In this document: positions 1-43,457 of the stretch, piece after piece | Layout: each line of letters starts with the position of its first letter | Numbering within the stretch: position 1 is the stretch's first letter | NCBI RefSeq assembly: GCF_020382885.2 | Contig: NC_058499.1 | Coordinates: forward strand, 3,026,001-3,090,000 | Direction of reading: 5' to 3' | Source: Scatophagus argus | Taxonomy: Eukaryota > Chordata > Actinopteri > Scatophagidae | DNA: 64,000 bases | Notes under the pieces: generated by a model | Databases searched by the model: none | What the model was told of the DNA's origin: nothing | The model's input: only the letters and a program-made list of their open reading frames with translations | Position numbers and translations under genes: made by a program

Positions 1-1969
1 CACAGAAATGATCTCAGACAATCTGGAGCCATTTTAAGGATTACTGTTAGAGGATTAGCAAATCTTGGCTAGTTGTCGGGAATGTTATCTTGATTAGCAA
101 ATGCCATTAGGTTGAGTCTGTGTGGAATTCTGTACAGGCAATGTCATGACTAGAGTTAACACTTAACCTGAAAAAATGTTAATCCAAAACTGAATTTTCT
201 AGATTATAAATTATTACCTATAGCAGCTCTTTATAGCTCAGCTCCACTTCAGATTATGTTAAGTTTGATATGATTCACGGTCCATGCTTTGATGAACATG
301 CACATACATTTTTTTACACAGAATGAAAAGACCGACAACTCACTGACATAAAGTAGGTTTTTGGAATCGGAAAACAGAGGGATGGTTGTTTTATCTGACG
401 TGAGATCAATATAAGAGGGCACTCCAAATACAAGAAAATGTAAAAAAAAAGAAAAAAAGAAAAAAAGAAAAAGACATTATTGTAGTGGCTCAATCATTAA
501 AAAAAGTGAAATATGTGTGTGTATTTCCACAAAGCTGGCAAGTCTGCATTAACTAAAGTTAACTTCCACACTTGAGGAACCAGCCAGCCGGAGTGATGAG
601 GGGGGAACAAGAGGGATAAAAATCAATGCTGCACTCTCTTGAAATGACATTACAAAGTTGTCAGTCCTGATCATCTGTGTTTGATATTTTCAGCAGGCCA
701 GACACTGCTCCCTCTTGCTGTTAGACCTGAGTGCTGCACCGGAACAACTGAACTCACAGCGGTCAGTATCTTTTTGCATAATTTTGAGTGACAAATCGTA
801 CCAGTAAAGTGAAGGTATGATTATTCAAGTGCTTTGATTATTCATCATTATTAAATAATCATCTATTACCTCATGCATGCACTTTTCAAAGACCTTTAAA
901 CTTGGCCTTCAACAAGAATCTAGACTGACACACAGCACAAATGTTGTGATGCACGGGGTGTGTGCCGAGCTCCAGATGAGAGCTGCATGCTACCTACATC
1001 AGGTCCGGGTCACGAGCGAGAGGAGATCCAGTGTCCTGCACAAGCTCTGTGCACCTCTCAGGTTAATCGGAAAACTCCTCTGCGGTGACAACCATCAAGC
1101 TGACACCATAAATAACATATAACTGCATACATATCACACAAACACGTTTTCCTTTCGGGAGTAACAGTATACGTTCATGGGGCACAGCGTGAAAACACAG
1201 AAAAAACACTCTAGCCTTTCTCACTTTAAATTCACTGTCGTGTAAGAGGATTACAGTGAGTATTTTTAGTTGCTTTCGGATTTGAACTCATTTGAACTCC
1301 AAACTGCTTTTAACATCTGAGATCAAAGAATTAGAGCCATACTGAAGAGCAGCTACAATGCAGATTTATGCATGTATAACTCCTTTGCAGACAGAGCTGT
1401 GTGGGCCTGTTGGTCACATGCATCAGCTGCAGGAAGTCAGAAGCCATGGGTGGGATTTTCTATTTTAATCTAATAAATAATGACATTATGTAAACTATTA
1501 CATAATCTGAAATAAATAAAGAAGCAGACTAGTATAATGTGTTTATATAATCCTGAAATCCATTTACATTCAAATGTATTCCACTGTCCTTTAGTATCTA
1601 CAAATGTCTCCTCCTTTTGTGCAGATAAGACACAGTAGCTGTGGAGCTAGACTTAATAAGAACAGGGTTAATTTCAAGATTTAATTACAGTGGACCACAA
1701 AGTCATTGAATTTACCTAAAAATAATTGCATCACGCTGTTTGAAGCAATATTAATGACTCAGAAAAGTAAGCATTTAATATTTAGATTTAATAGTTAGAC
1801 TTTGGAATGACTGTGTCTGCCCAGAAATTTTAGTATTTGATTTGTTGAATCAATCAATCAATTCCTAATATAAACTCATGTAGTCAAACAGAAGTTACTT
1901 TAAAGGCTGTAAAAACTAAAATGCAGTTAAGCAGTATTTTGGTACAGCTGAAGGGCTAATGCCACCTAC
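1..1969. other. tmtc3 intron 5 (partial), no gene seen
   Basis: This is intronic relative to tmtc3. An A-rich stretch lies near 440-475. The short open frame at 877-1122 shows no family resemblance and no splice context, so I do not call it. Confidence 0.6.
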
Positions 1970-2514
1970 CTGGTGAAGACAGGAAGCTGGGACTGGATGA
2001 CTTGGACCCTAATGATGACGAGCAACAGAGTACTGATAACGAGTACAATGAGCTTCAGCAGAGTTTGTAAGACTGCATAGGGGAAACCGTCTTTTCCCTG
2101 CAGGATTTGTCGCAGTGTGTCCAACAGCATGGGTAAAGTAAACTGAGAGAGGCAACAGGAAGGGTCATTTCCACATTATGATGTAAAGGGTTACAGCACA
2201 GTTTCAGATTTCAACTCAAGCGCTAAATTCTGGGATTCAGATTTTTCTTTCCTTTTTTGCTGAATGTAGACTATAAAATCTGAATTGAGTTGAAATGCAA
2301 AATACATTGGCAGCATATTATATACTATGTAATTGCACTGTTAGAATGCAGCACTATATGTATCATGTAAGCTTGGGCCTCCCACTTGTAGCGGTGAACG
2401 TCACGCTTTAGGTTTATCTTGGCAATTAAAGAGAAGACATGTGGAAGACCTAAGCTGTGTGGGAACACTTTAAACTGACTGATGACAAGACAAAAAACTG
2501 ACTAGCAAAGTTAG

Positions 2515-2551
<37 letters not shown>

Positions 2552-5500
2552 TACATATATATGCCAGTCGTGTTTTGATTTGCAGACATGACCAATAGGT
2601 AAATAAATTTTAAAAAAGAGAAACATGTTTCTGAAACATGTTTCAGAGCCTTACCCCTTGAGCAACAAACACTTCATGGACACAGCAGATGCCGACGACT
2701 GTGATTCCCTGCTCTTTGCACAGTGTCGCTGCAGCCACTAGAACAACGGTCAGAGCAATGGGAGCCCAAACTAAGAAGAAAAGAGAAAAAATATACTCAA
2801 ATAGAAAACAACCTGTTCGGTTGTTGTGGTGTTCAGTGGACCATTGAAAAAATCACTGCAGGGTGACAATAATGCAAGTAAGGTTTTAACGCCTGTATTT
2901 GGTGAATTTAGCTCAGCTCACTCTAAACACACCATATGTTGAAGTGAACTATCATAACTTGCCTATGGTTTATATTTTCTTTCATGTCTAATGAAGTAAA
3001 ACATCTTGGTCATAAACTCTGAAATAACTGACTTTGTGAGTCAGTAGGAACTGCCTAAAGTGACTATTAGTTTGGGTCTCCACGAGGCAGGACCATCTCA
3101 TTATGGAAGCAGACTCAGGTCTTCAGGTCTTTTAAGAGTCAGACTCTAAATTGTGACACAGCTTAAAAGAGCTGCCAGGTGCCTGATGAAACAGTGTTAA
3201 CAGACACTTGGCAGGCGATCCCAACACAACAACCTGCACAAATACATGCCAGGCCAAACGAATGAATGAAGCTTTAGCTGTAGCTTTAGAGGTGTACAGG
3301 ATGAAATTAGAGTATAACCAATACTATATAATCAGCCATAATGTTAAAGCCACTGACAGGTGGCTTTAACAATAACATTGATAATCTCTTTAAAGTGCAA
3401 TGTTCTGCGGGGAAACCTGGCATTCATGTGGATGTTATGAGTAGTGCAACACATACCATCCACTGAAACGCCGCTGCAGACCAAGTACACCCTGATTCCA
3501 AAAATAGTTGGGACGCCATGTTGAACATCATTAAGAAGAGAATGCAGGCATTTCCAGTGTTTACCAACAACTGTTTTGCAAGGTGTTCCTGATTACTAAT
3601 TAATGACAAGCCAAACCCTCTAATGACATGACATGACCTGAACTAATGAAGCCTGATGGTTTTACTCCATTAGTCACGTATTTTGTTCCCATCCCAACTC
3701 CTCCTTATTCACACAAATATTTGACCGTGGACTATGACTGGTTATCAGTGAATGAGGAAGATTGAAATGTTGCGCAACCCTTTCCAGGTCACTGAGTTTA
3801 TCGTTACAAGAATGAAGTCTGGCTTAGTTTCCTGTCTCTGTCTTGAATATTCGCAATAATATCTTAATGGAAGGGCACATGTAAAGTGTCTGACATGATA
3901 TGACCCAGTACATCTTGGAACATAAATATGTGAGAGACTAGTCAAGTACATCCGACTTACCAATGGAGTGGTCTGCACCTGTTGATTTTGTGTAGGCCAG
4001 GAAAGCAGCCAACAGAAAGATTGAAGAAAGAAGTTCAGCTCTGCCAACCACACCTGTGACCTGATGATAAAAGAAATGACAACAGGGAGTACTGCAGCCC
4101 ATCCATACAGATTTATATCTATCACTTATTCATTTCAAGTAACACAGAGATGGACTTAAAACTGTAAATTAATTTAATGGTCAAAAGCTGCAATAGTTCA
4201 TTATGGCCATACAGATTGAAAACATTACTTCCCTGATTTGACAAAGACTAAGTTGTCAAAGGTGTCAGAGCCTCCCATTGGGACATGACCCTCCCTCCCC
4301 AGGCTCAACAACCACCACAAATGTAGCAGCAGATCCTACTATCAGATATTCCTTATACACCTTAAGAATCACAGCTTTGTTCTGATCTTGAGAACACAGT
4401 TGGGTGTCTTCAAGTGAAACAACAGCCCCAAAATCCAGCTGTAAAAACAGGTCTATTCAGGTAAATCATATCACCAGATGACAAGCAGATATACATCTCA
4501 GCAAAGCAGCCATTCTGATGGCCATCTATGTCATTTGCATAAATGATGACTGCCCTCGTGTGGAAGAAACAACATTCTCACATCAATCACAGCCATAAAC
4601 CCGACTTTAGAAAAAAAAATAGCCATACCCTCAAATTCACAGATAAAGGTCTCATGAAGGGTTCTCTAAAGGGCAACCACACTGTTACATTAGCTCACTA
4701 GGTAGGGGGACCAAATTTCTTATCTGGGGGCCAGATTTCTACATGGATTTTATCAAGATCCATTTGATTACAGGTAATACATGGATTAGATCACATACCG
4801 TTGAGGGGCAGATTTCCTTTTTTTTTTTAGTGGCAAGGAAAACTAAGGAAGAAATTGAAGGAACTGCTGCTAACAAACAGACTTAAAATTGTCTTGTCTT
4901 TGATCAAAGCTTACTTAAACAGAATGATAGAACCACTGACATCAGTTAGCTCAATTTGGCTGAACTACATACCACATAAATCATATTTTCAGTGAGTGCT
5001 TTTCCCAAGCTCCATTTTAGATCCTACATACTGTTGTCGAATACACTAAATAATTTGAAGATACTTGGAAATACTAAAAAGAAAAGTCTCCATTCAGAAA
5101 GCACAGATTACCAAAAAACACACTAAGAAAGACATGGCGGCACACAAGAACTCTTTGTATGCACTTCTGATGAAGGGACCTCCAGTGCTTGGAGCATAAC
5201 TCAAAAACAAATGATTCGTTCAGAGAGAGATTCCAAACAGTGATAACATGAAGGGCATTCGCTGGACTAACGCTAAGAGCTCATTTGTGAGGCAAATTGT
5301 TTCCATTCAAGAAGTCTGAGAGGCCCTGCATAGATTCGAGAACACCACGAGGAAGACTGGTGCAGTGGTGCATGCTGTGTAACAGAGGCACCCCACCCCA
5401 AGAAGCAGAATGTTTTCTTTGTTTTCCTATTCTCGTCAGGGCCTGTCTGATAATCAGTTCAGCTATGTTGGATAGGATGAATTGCAAGTCCTAATTGGGG

Positions 5501-7539
5501 AAAACGCTTTTCAAAAAGGCCCCATTGAAGACAACAAGATCAAATTCAAATCATACACTATGAGCAAAAGGCTTCTGGTTTCCGATTAACTTCAGTAAGG
5601 TCTGTAGTCCCGATAATATTCATGAGAAGGGCAACTAACTTTCATTGTTAATTAAAAAAAAAAAAAAAAATCTTTGAAAAAAAACTAATTTTAAAAGATC
5701 TGATTTCAGCACAAAACATTGTTCTTAGTTAAAAGAAGAGGACTGATAATCACTGCTCTATAAACAGAACAGGCTTAAATAACCAGAGTTGCTTTAACCT
5801 TGTTTTAAGTTAATAACTTGCACATAAACTCAGTCCACTAAAAGGGGAGGGAATGTCTTGGATAAAGTAAAGCCAGCAGCAGATAAGTAATACCCTAATC
5901 CCCCTCCCATGTTCAGTGACCAGAGATGTACAGTGTGTACTTATACACCTGACTTGTACACTTTGGCCTCATTTACACCTTATAGTACATATACATTTTT
6001 TACTGGTTTGTGTGGATGACAACACTGCAGTATCAGCCGACTGTTGCGTGCAATGTCATTTTAACTTCACTGCTTCAGCATTTCTCCAACATTCCCACTG
6101 GGCCTTTCCAGTGTGGTGGGGTATCATTTCGAGAAGAAGATTCAGTTTAGAGAGGGGTGTCTCATTTGCTTGATGATAAATGCTGGGTATTTTTCTTTTG
6201 TCGAGAACTGAAGCAGTCATAAAAAGATACCATAAAATGGGCACCTCAACGTTTAAGAAAACAGCATCTCTTTAGTAGGGAACTCCTGCTGCATTAGTGG
6301 GTGCAAAAACCCATAAACATCAAAAATTAATTTCCATCCATAAATAATATCATTGAGTTAACTAAAAAATTATATCTCACTGAAGTAATTAAAGGGAAGT
6401 AATAATGCCAATTGACCTTTAAATGAGTAAAAACACATCTTCAAAAAGCTCCCCTGGGTATGTACTTAACACAAGTTATTTTCTGTCATGATATACACTG
6501 CAGGTTAGCACTGTCGCCTCATAGGAAGAGGGTTCCAGGTTCGAATCCCGGTCTGGGCCCTTCTATGTAGAGATTGCATGTTCTCCCTGTGCCTGCGTGG
6601 GTTTTCTCCGGGTACTCTGGCTTCCTCCCACAATACCAAAAACATGCACATTAGGTTAATTGGTTATTATAAATTGCCCCTAGGTGTGAGTGTGAGAGTG
6701 TGTGGTTGTTTGTCTTTGTGTGTTGGCCCTGCGATTGATTGGCGATCAGTCCAGGGTGTACCCTGCCTCTCGCCCGTAGTCAGCTGGGATAGGCTCCAGC
6801 CCCCCCCCGCGACCCTGACGGATAAGCGGTATAGAAAATGGATGGATGGATGGATGGATGGACGGATATACACTGCATAATTTGCCTTCACCCAGCAAAT
6901 GTAAACTTACAGCTTCAGTGTGGATGGGATGCACAGCGAACAGCAATGCTGCCACCAAGCTGGAAGTCTTGTCCAGGAATAATCGGCACACTCGCAGGAA
7001 AAGCACGCATACTATGGCGTGTAAAACAACATTGAGAAGATGGTAGGAAGCTGCGCTCAGCTCACTGAAGAGGTAGTTCATTCGGAAGGTGAGCACAGTC
7101 AAGGGTCTGTATGATTTATGGCTCCGTTCCTGTAGTGCGTCATACACAGGACACATGCTGTCAGACAATAATCTTGAAGTCAGTTTAACATGAGAAGGTT
7201 TCTTAAAAGTTTCACTGGACTATTATACATTTTTATATATAATTGACCTAAATATAACTGCTAATAAACTACTACTGAAACTAAAAATGAATGTTTAAGA
7301 GACTGATACTGCACTGATGAAGCACAGGTTTGTCATGAACCATTACTTACCTCGGCCATGGGTGTTCCCCAGAAGTCATTGAGGAACAGGTTGTGGAGAG
7401 GTGTTGAGGGACGTAGGTCCTTGTTGTCAAGGATTGCTGAGACATCATCAAACACGAAGCCACACGACAGACTGTTCCAATAACATCCCACCACCAGTCC
7501 AGTTAAAAGTAAAATCTCCTTCCATGACACGACAGCCAT
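1970..7539 (-). CDS. tmtc3: tmtc3, 5' part (coding exons 1-5), gene runs off the left edge
   Basis: Exons on the minus strand: 7351-7539 (start ATG 7539-7537), 6911-7129, 3961-4060, 2655-2770 and 1970-2142; all introns are GT-AG and the phases join. They encode about 265 residues. The start [18 protein letters not shown], then [55 protein letters not shown] and [15 protein letters not shown] match vertebrate TMTC3 in order. Known for the family: a multi-pass ER membrane protein with C-terminal TPR repeats that O-mannosylates cadherins; the acidic FDD stretch lies in the first luminal loop. The hydrophobic segments of the membrane half are present here. The later membrane segments and all TPRs should lie left of base 1; I looked for the next exon in 1-1969 and did not find it. 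The gene is head-to-head with cep290. Confidence 0.95.
2515..2562. repeat. (TA)n microsatellite with interspersed TACATA
   Basis: An alternating AT/TA run of about 48 bases in tmtc3 intron 4, partly interrupted by ACATAT units. Confidence 0.9.
3330..3500. mobile_element. Tc1-like DNA transposon remnant
   Basis: The segment carries pieces I recognise from a common fish Tc1-like element: a terminal-repeat-like start near 3335 (CAGCCATAATGTTAAAGCCA), then CTGGCATTCATGTGGATGTT and GCAGACCAAGTACACCC from the transposase body. Most of the coding region is deleted. It lies in tmtc3 intron 3. Confidence 0.6.
3488..3540. repeat. interspersed repeat fragment, also at 22521-22560
   Basis: CCTGATTCCAAAAATAGTTG followed by GGACGC here resembles CCTGAATCCAAAAAAGTTGG followed by GACATTGTGTG at 22521-22560. 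It looks like the terminal part of a dispersed fish DNA element, here abutting the Tc1-like remnant. Confidence 0.5.
6503..6864 (+). mobile_element. tRNA-derived SINE with intact target-site duplication
   Basis: The element starts TTAGCACTGTCGCCTCATAG and has a Pol III box-B-like GGTTCGAATCCC near 6539. A conserved fish SINE body follows (GGCTTCCTCCCACAATACC, AATTGCCCCTAGGTGTGAG, GATAGGCTCCAGC), and it ends in a (GATG)n tail rather than poly(A). It is flanked by a perfect 13-bp direct repeat, GATATACACTGCA, at 6490-6502 and 6865-6877, which is direct evidence of retroposition. It lies in tmtc3 intron 2, antisense to that gene, and its tail ends 46 bases below exon 2. Confidence 0.9.
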
Positions 7540-9123
7540 GGTTGATCAAAGCCGTCATTGATCACTGTACAAGTACACAGAGGTTTAACATTAATCAAAA
7601 TTAGAAAAAAAACCTAGATGGGTAAAACAGGTACTTTGTCATGTAGATAAATCACCTGAAAGAACTGACATTTTCTAAGCAACCATTCACCCACGTCGGC
7701 AATACACCTCTCTAAAGGACTTGGTATGGTACCTCATGCAGTATGTTAGTTATTTTATAGACCACATATATTTTACAGCTGTTTTTACTCTTTGTTATAG
7801 TGACTTAAAATCCATCCTCACTTAAACAGACCGTATGAACTGCCACCCTGTATTGATCAATAAAGTATCCATCTACCTACCTACCCTATTTGGGTTTTTT
7901 TTATTAACTAGGATGTAGAATATTCTCGTCTGAATTTTGGGAATATAAACCTGGGGCTAAACTACCCAACAAGCAGCTTGCAGTACGGGTCGTGATATGC
8001 TGAAAAATTCGATTAACTTAACCTGCAACCGTTACAGTGACAGCTGGCTGAGCAAAGGCAATGAAGGGTGGACCTTAACAGAAAACTAAAACCATTGCTA
8101 ACTGTTAGTAAGTATTACCCTCTTTACATAGCTTACGAATGCCAGGCGTCGCTTAAATGAATAAAATCAACACTGCTATCACTCGATCGCGACAATCTAA
8201 TTAAAAGTACAAAATGGCATGCTCTGACAATTTTTAACTGGCTGCTGCAACGCATCGTTAGCTAACGATTAGGCTAATTTAGCAGCTAATGCTATCCAGA
8301 TTGGTACTTGTCTTTAAATCATATAAAGTAGACGCACATGTGTCCAAGGTATTTATTCAAATTCCTACCTACCTACCGTGTCTATAACAGGACAGACGAT
8401 GACTGTAGATGTGTTATCAAAAACTGGGAATGTTACACACTCGTAATACACAATTCAGCAAGCGGCACTCCACTCGCGGAAGCTAGCTTCTACACATCAT
8501 ATTTAATACTTCCGGTGCAGAGGTGACCGCGCAAGTTAAACGTTTAACGTTAGCTAGCTAAGCTACGTGGGGCTTTTTTTTTGACAAATTCAAGAGTCAC
8601 TATCAAATGCCATTTATTAGTACTTGGTGATAATGTAATAGCCGTTATATCTCTACACTTAAGTGAAGTTCTTTGTAAGGGGTCACTCGTTTATTGCTAG
8701 TTTTATTTTTGTGGACTAGCTTAATTTGTGCTGTTGTTATGAGTGGTAACCTAGCAGCCTAGGTATCATATCATAGGAACCTCAGGATGTCTGTTAAGTG
8801 TCGTTTTAATATAGCTGTGCATATATTCTCCATCTGGCATATTTAATGTATCTTCAGATAACGGTAGATTTTTCCAAAATGAGTGAGGGTTCTTGGTCTG
8901 CAAATTAATTTTCCAAGTTTGTGTAGTTACGTGTTAAACAATATTTAGTGTAGCGTTAACGCGAAAAAACAATGCTAGGTTAATTTTGGGAATTACAGCG
9001 ATGTTTGTCCATAGCTTCATATCCACAATGAACTTGCTAAGTTAACAGCTAACACTAACATCGTCTGGATTGGTATCGCTGCATTGTCCACTCACTTTCT
9101 AGTTAAGTCTTTACAACCACGCC
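7540..9123. promoter_or_regulatory. divergent promoter region of tmtc3 and cep290
   Basis: The two start codons face away from each other across about 1.6 kb. ACTTCCGGT at 8508-8516 (CCGGAAGT on the minus strand) is a consensus ETS/GABP site typical of bidirectional housekeeping promoters. On the minus strand an acceptor-like TTGTACAG ends near 7566, suggesting a 5'-UTR intron in tmtc3. On the plus strand TTTCTAG near 9101 is acceptor-like just before the cep290 ATG, suggesting the same for cep290. Transcription starts are inferred only. A LINE-tail-like AATAAAGTATCCATCTACCT lies near 7860-7880. Confidence 0.5.
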
Positions 9124-42160
<33,037 letters not shown>

Positions 42161-43140
42161 CTCGGGTCGGACTGTTCTGTCACCTTAGATCTGTGGTGTT
42201 CGGCATCAGCCCTCAGTCCGGACCAAAACGAGTCTGTATCGTCACGCGCTGAGAACCGTCAGGTACCAGACGGTGCCAGGTGACGTGTGATCGGTAGACA
42301 GACGACCATATGGAATCTCAGGGCTGATAACTCACAGTTGTCCGTTTGTTGTAGTTGAAACACACACCACAATCGACTAATACTAAGCTTACAAATGTAG
42401 AACTGTGAAGAGGACATTTCATATATATTTTTAGATGAAGTTTATTTTTCTAATAAGATCAATATGCAGAGAGTCTGCATCCACCCTAGAGTAAACAAAA
42501 ACGTTTAGTCCACAAAAACATTGGAACAACTTCTCATACTGCTGTGTTAATTAAGGGTCACCCACAGCCCTCAGCTCCTGTGTGAAAGGCTTTGAGCCTT
42601 CACAGGGGACGTTTTCAGCTTGTTCCCAACAATTCACTACGAGCATAAGGAGCCTTTTACCGGCTGTGTAAAAATGCCTGAACAATAATCTGTCGGCCAC
42701 TGAAACATCGCGCATCCCCTCTGATCAGATCTGTAATCTTGTTTGCTAGGTTTTCATTCTTGAATTGTTTCTGATTTAAAGCAGTTTAGTGTTTAGACAG
42801 AGCTTGACAGTTTAAATCCTACCACTCTTCAAAGCATCATTTTAAAAATAGGTTTAAAAATAGATCTTTGTACATTATCAAATGTAATCAGTATCATTTA
42901 GGTACTACAGCACAGGACAGTTTAAAACCTTACGATCACATTGCTGAAGCGAATTCCTTAGAAATCATAAGTTTACCTTTAAACAGTAAAGTGACGTAGT
43001 TTGTGTGGTTTCTTCGTGAGGCAGCTGCTTGTCGTTAATACTGAACTGTGTTTGGTGGTGTAACTTGTTGAAGTGTTATATTTATTTCCTTGTATTTGTA
43101 CAGTTCAGACATATTGTGCTTGTATGTATTTGTCAATAAA
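42161..43140 (+). other. cep290: cep290 3' UTR with polyadenylation signal
   Basis: Noncoding sequence after the cep290 TAA runs to AATAAA at 43135-43140, the first convincing signal. The opposing rlig1 stop is at 43458. Confidence 0.6.
43081..43086 (-). terminator. likely rlig1 polyadenylation signal
   Basis: TTTATT on the plus strand reads AATAAA on the minus strand. It is the nearest signal after the rlig1 stop and lies inside the cep290 3' UTR. Confidence 0.45.
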
Positions 43141-43457
43141 GCAGCTCTCATAGTAATCTGCCCGTCATAAATCAAAATCAGTTCAATGTAAAAAGGTTTA
43201 AAACTCTGGTTGTTCAGCAGTAACCTGCCGTATTTACAGTTTGCTAATGGAACAACTGTAACAGCTTTAGTCAAAAATGTCTCGTTGGTCAGTCATTCTT
43301 TACACTTTTCTGCAAAGCAAATGTCACCGGCTGTAAGACTCGTACTCGTCTGGGATTACTGGAGGAAATATGTGGCAGCTGTCGCCGAACTGATGAATCC
43401 TTAAAGGGTCACAGCTCGAGCTTCAGGAACCGGAAGGCCCGATTTTCCTCCCGTGTT

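Noticed and set aside
3745-4125. 126-residue minus-strand open frame
   Set aside because: It overlaps tmtc3 exon 3 (3961-4060) in the wrong frame; the correct frame gives [15 protein letters not shown].
6530-6560. A tRNA gene at the box-B sequence
   Set aside because: The sequence belongs to a SINE with target-site duplications; no cloverleaf could be drawn.
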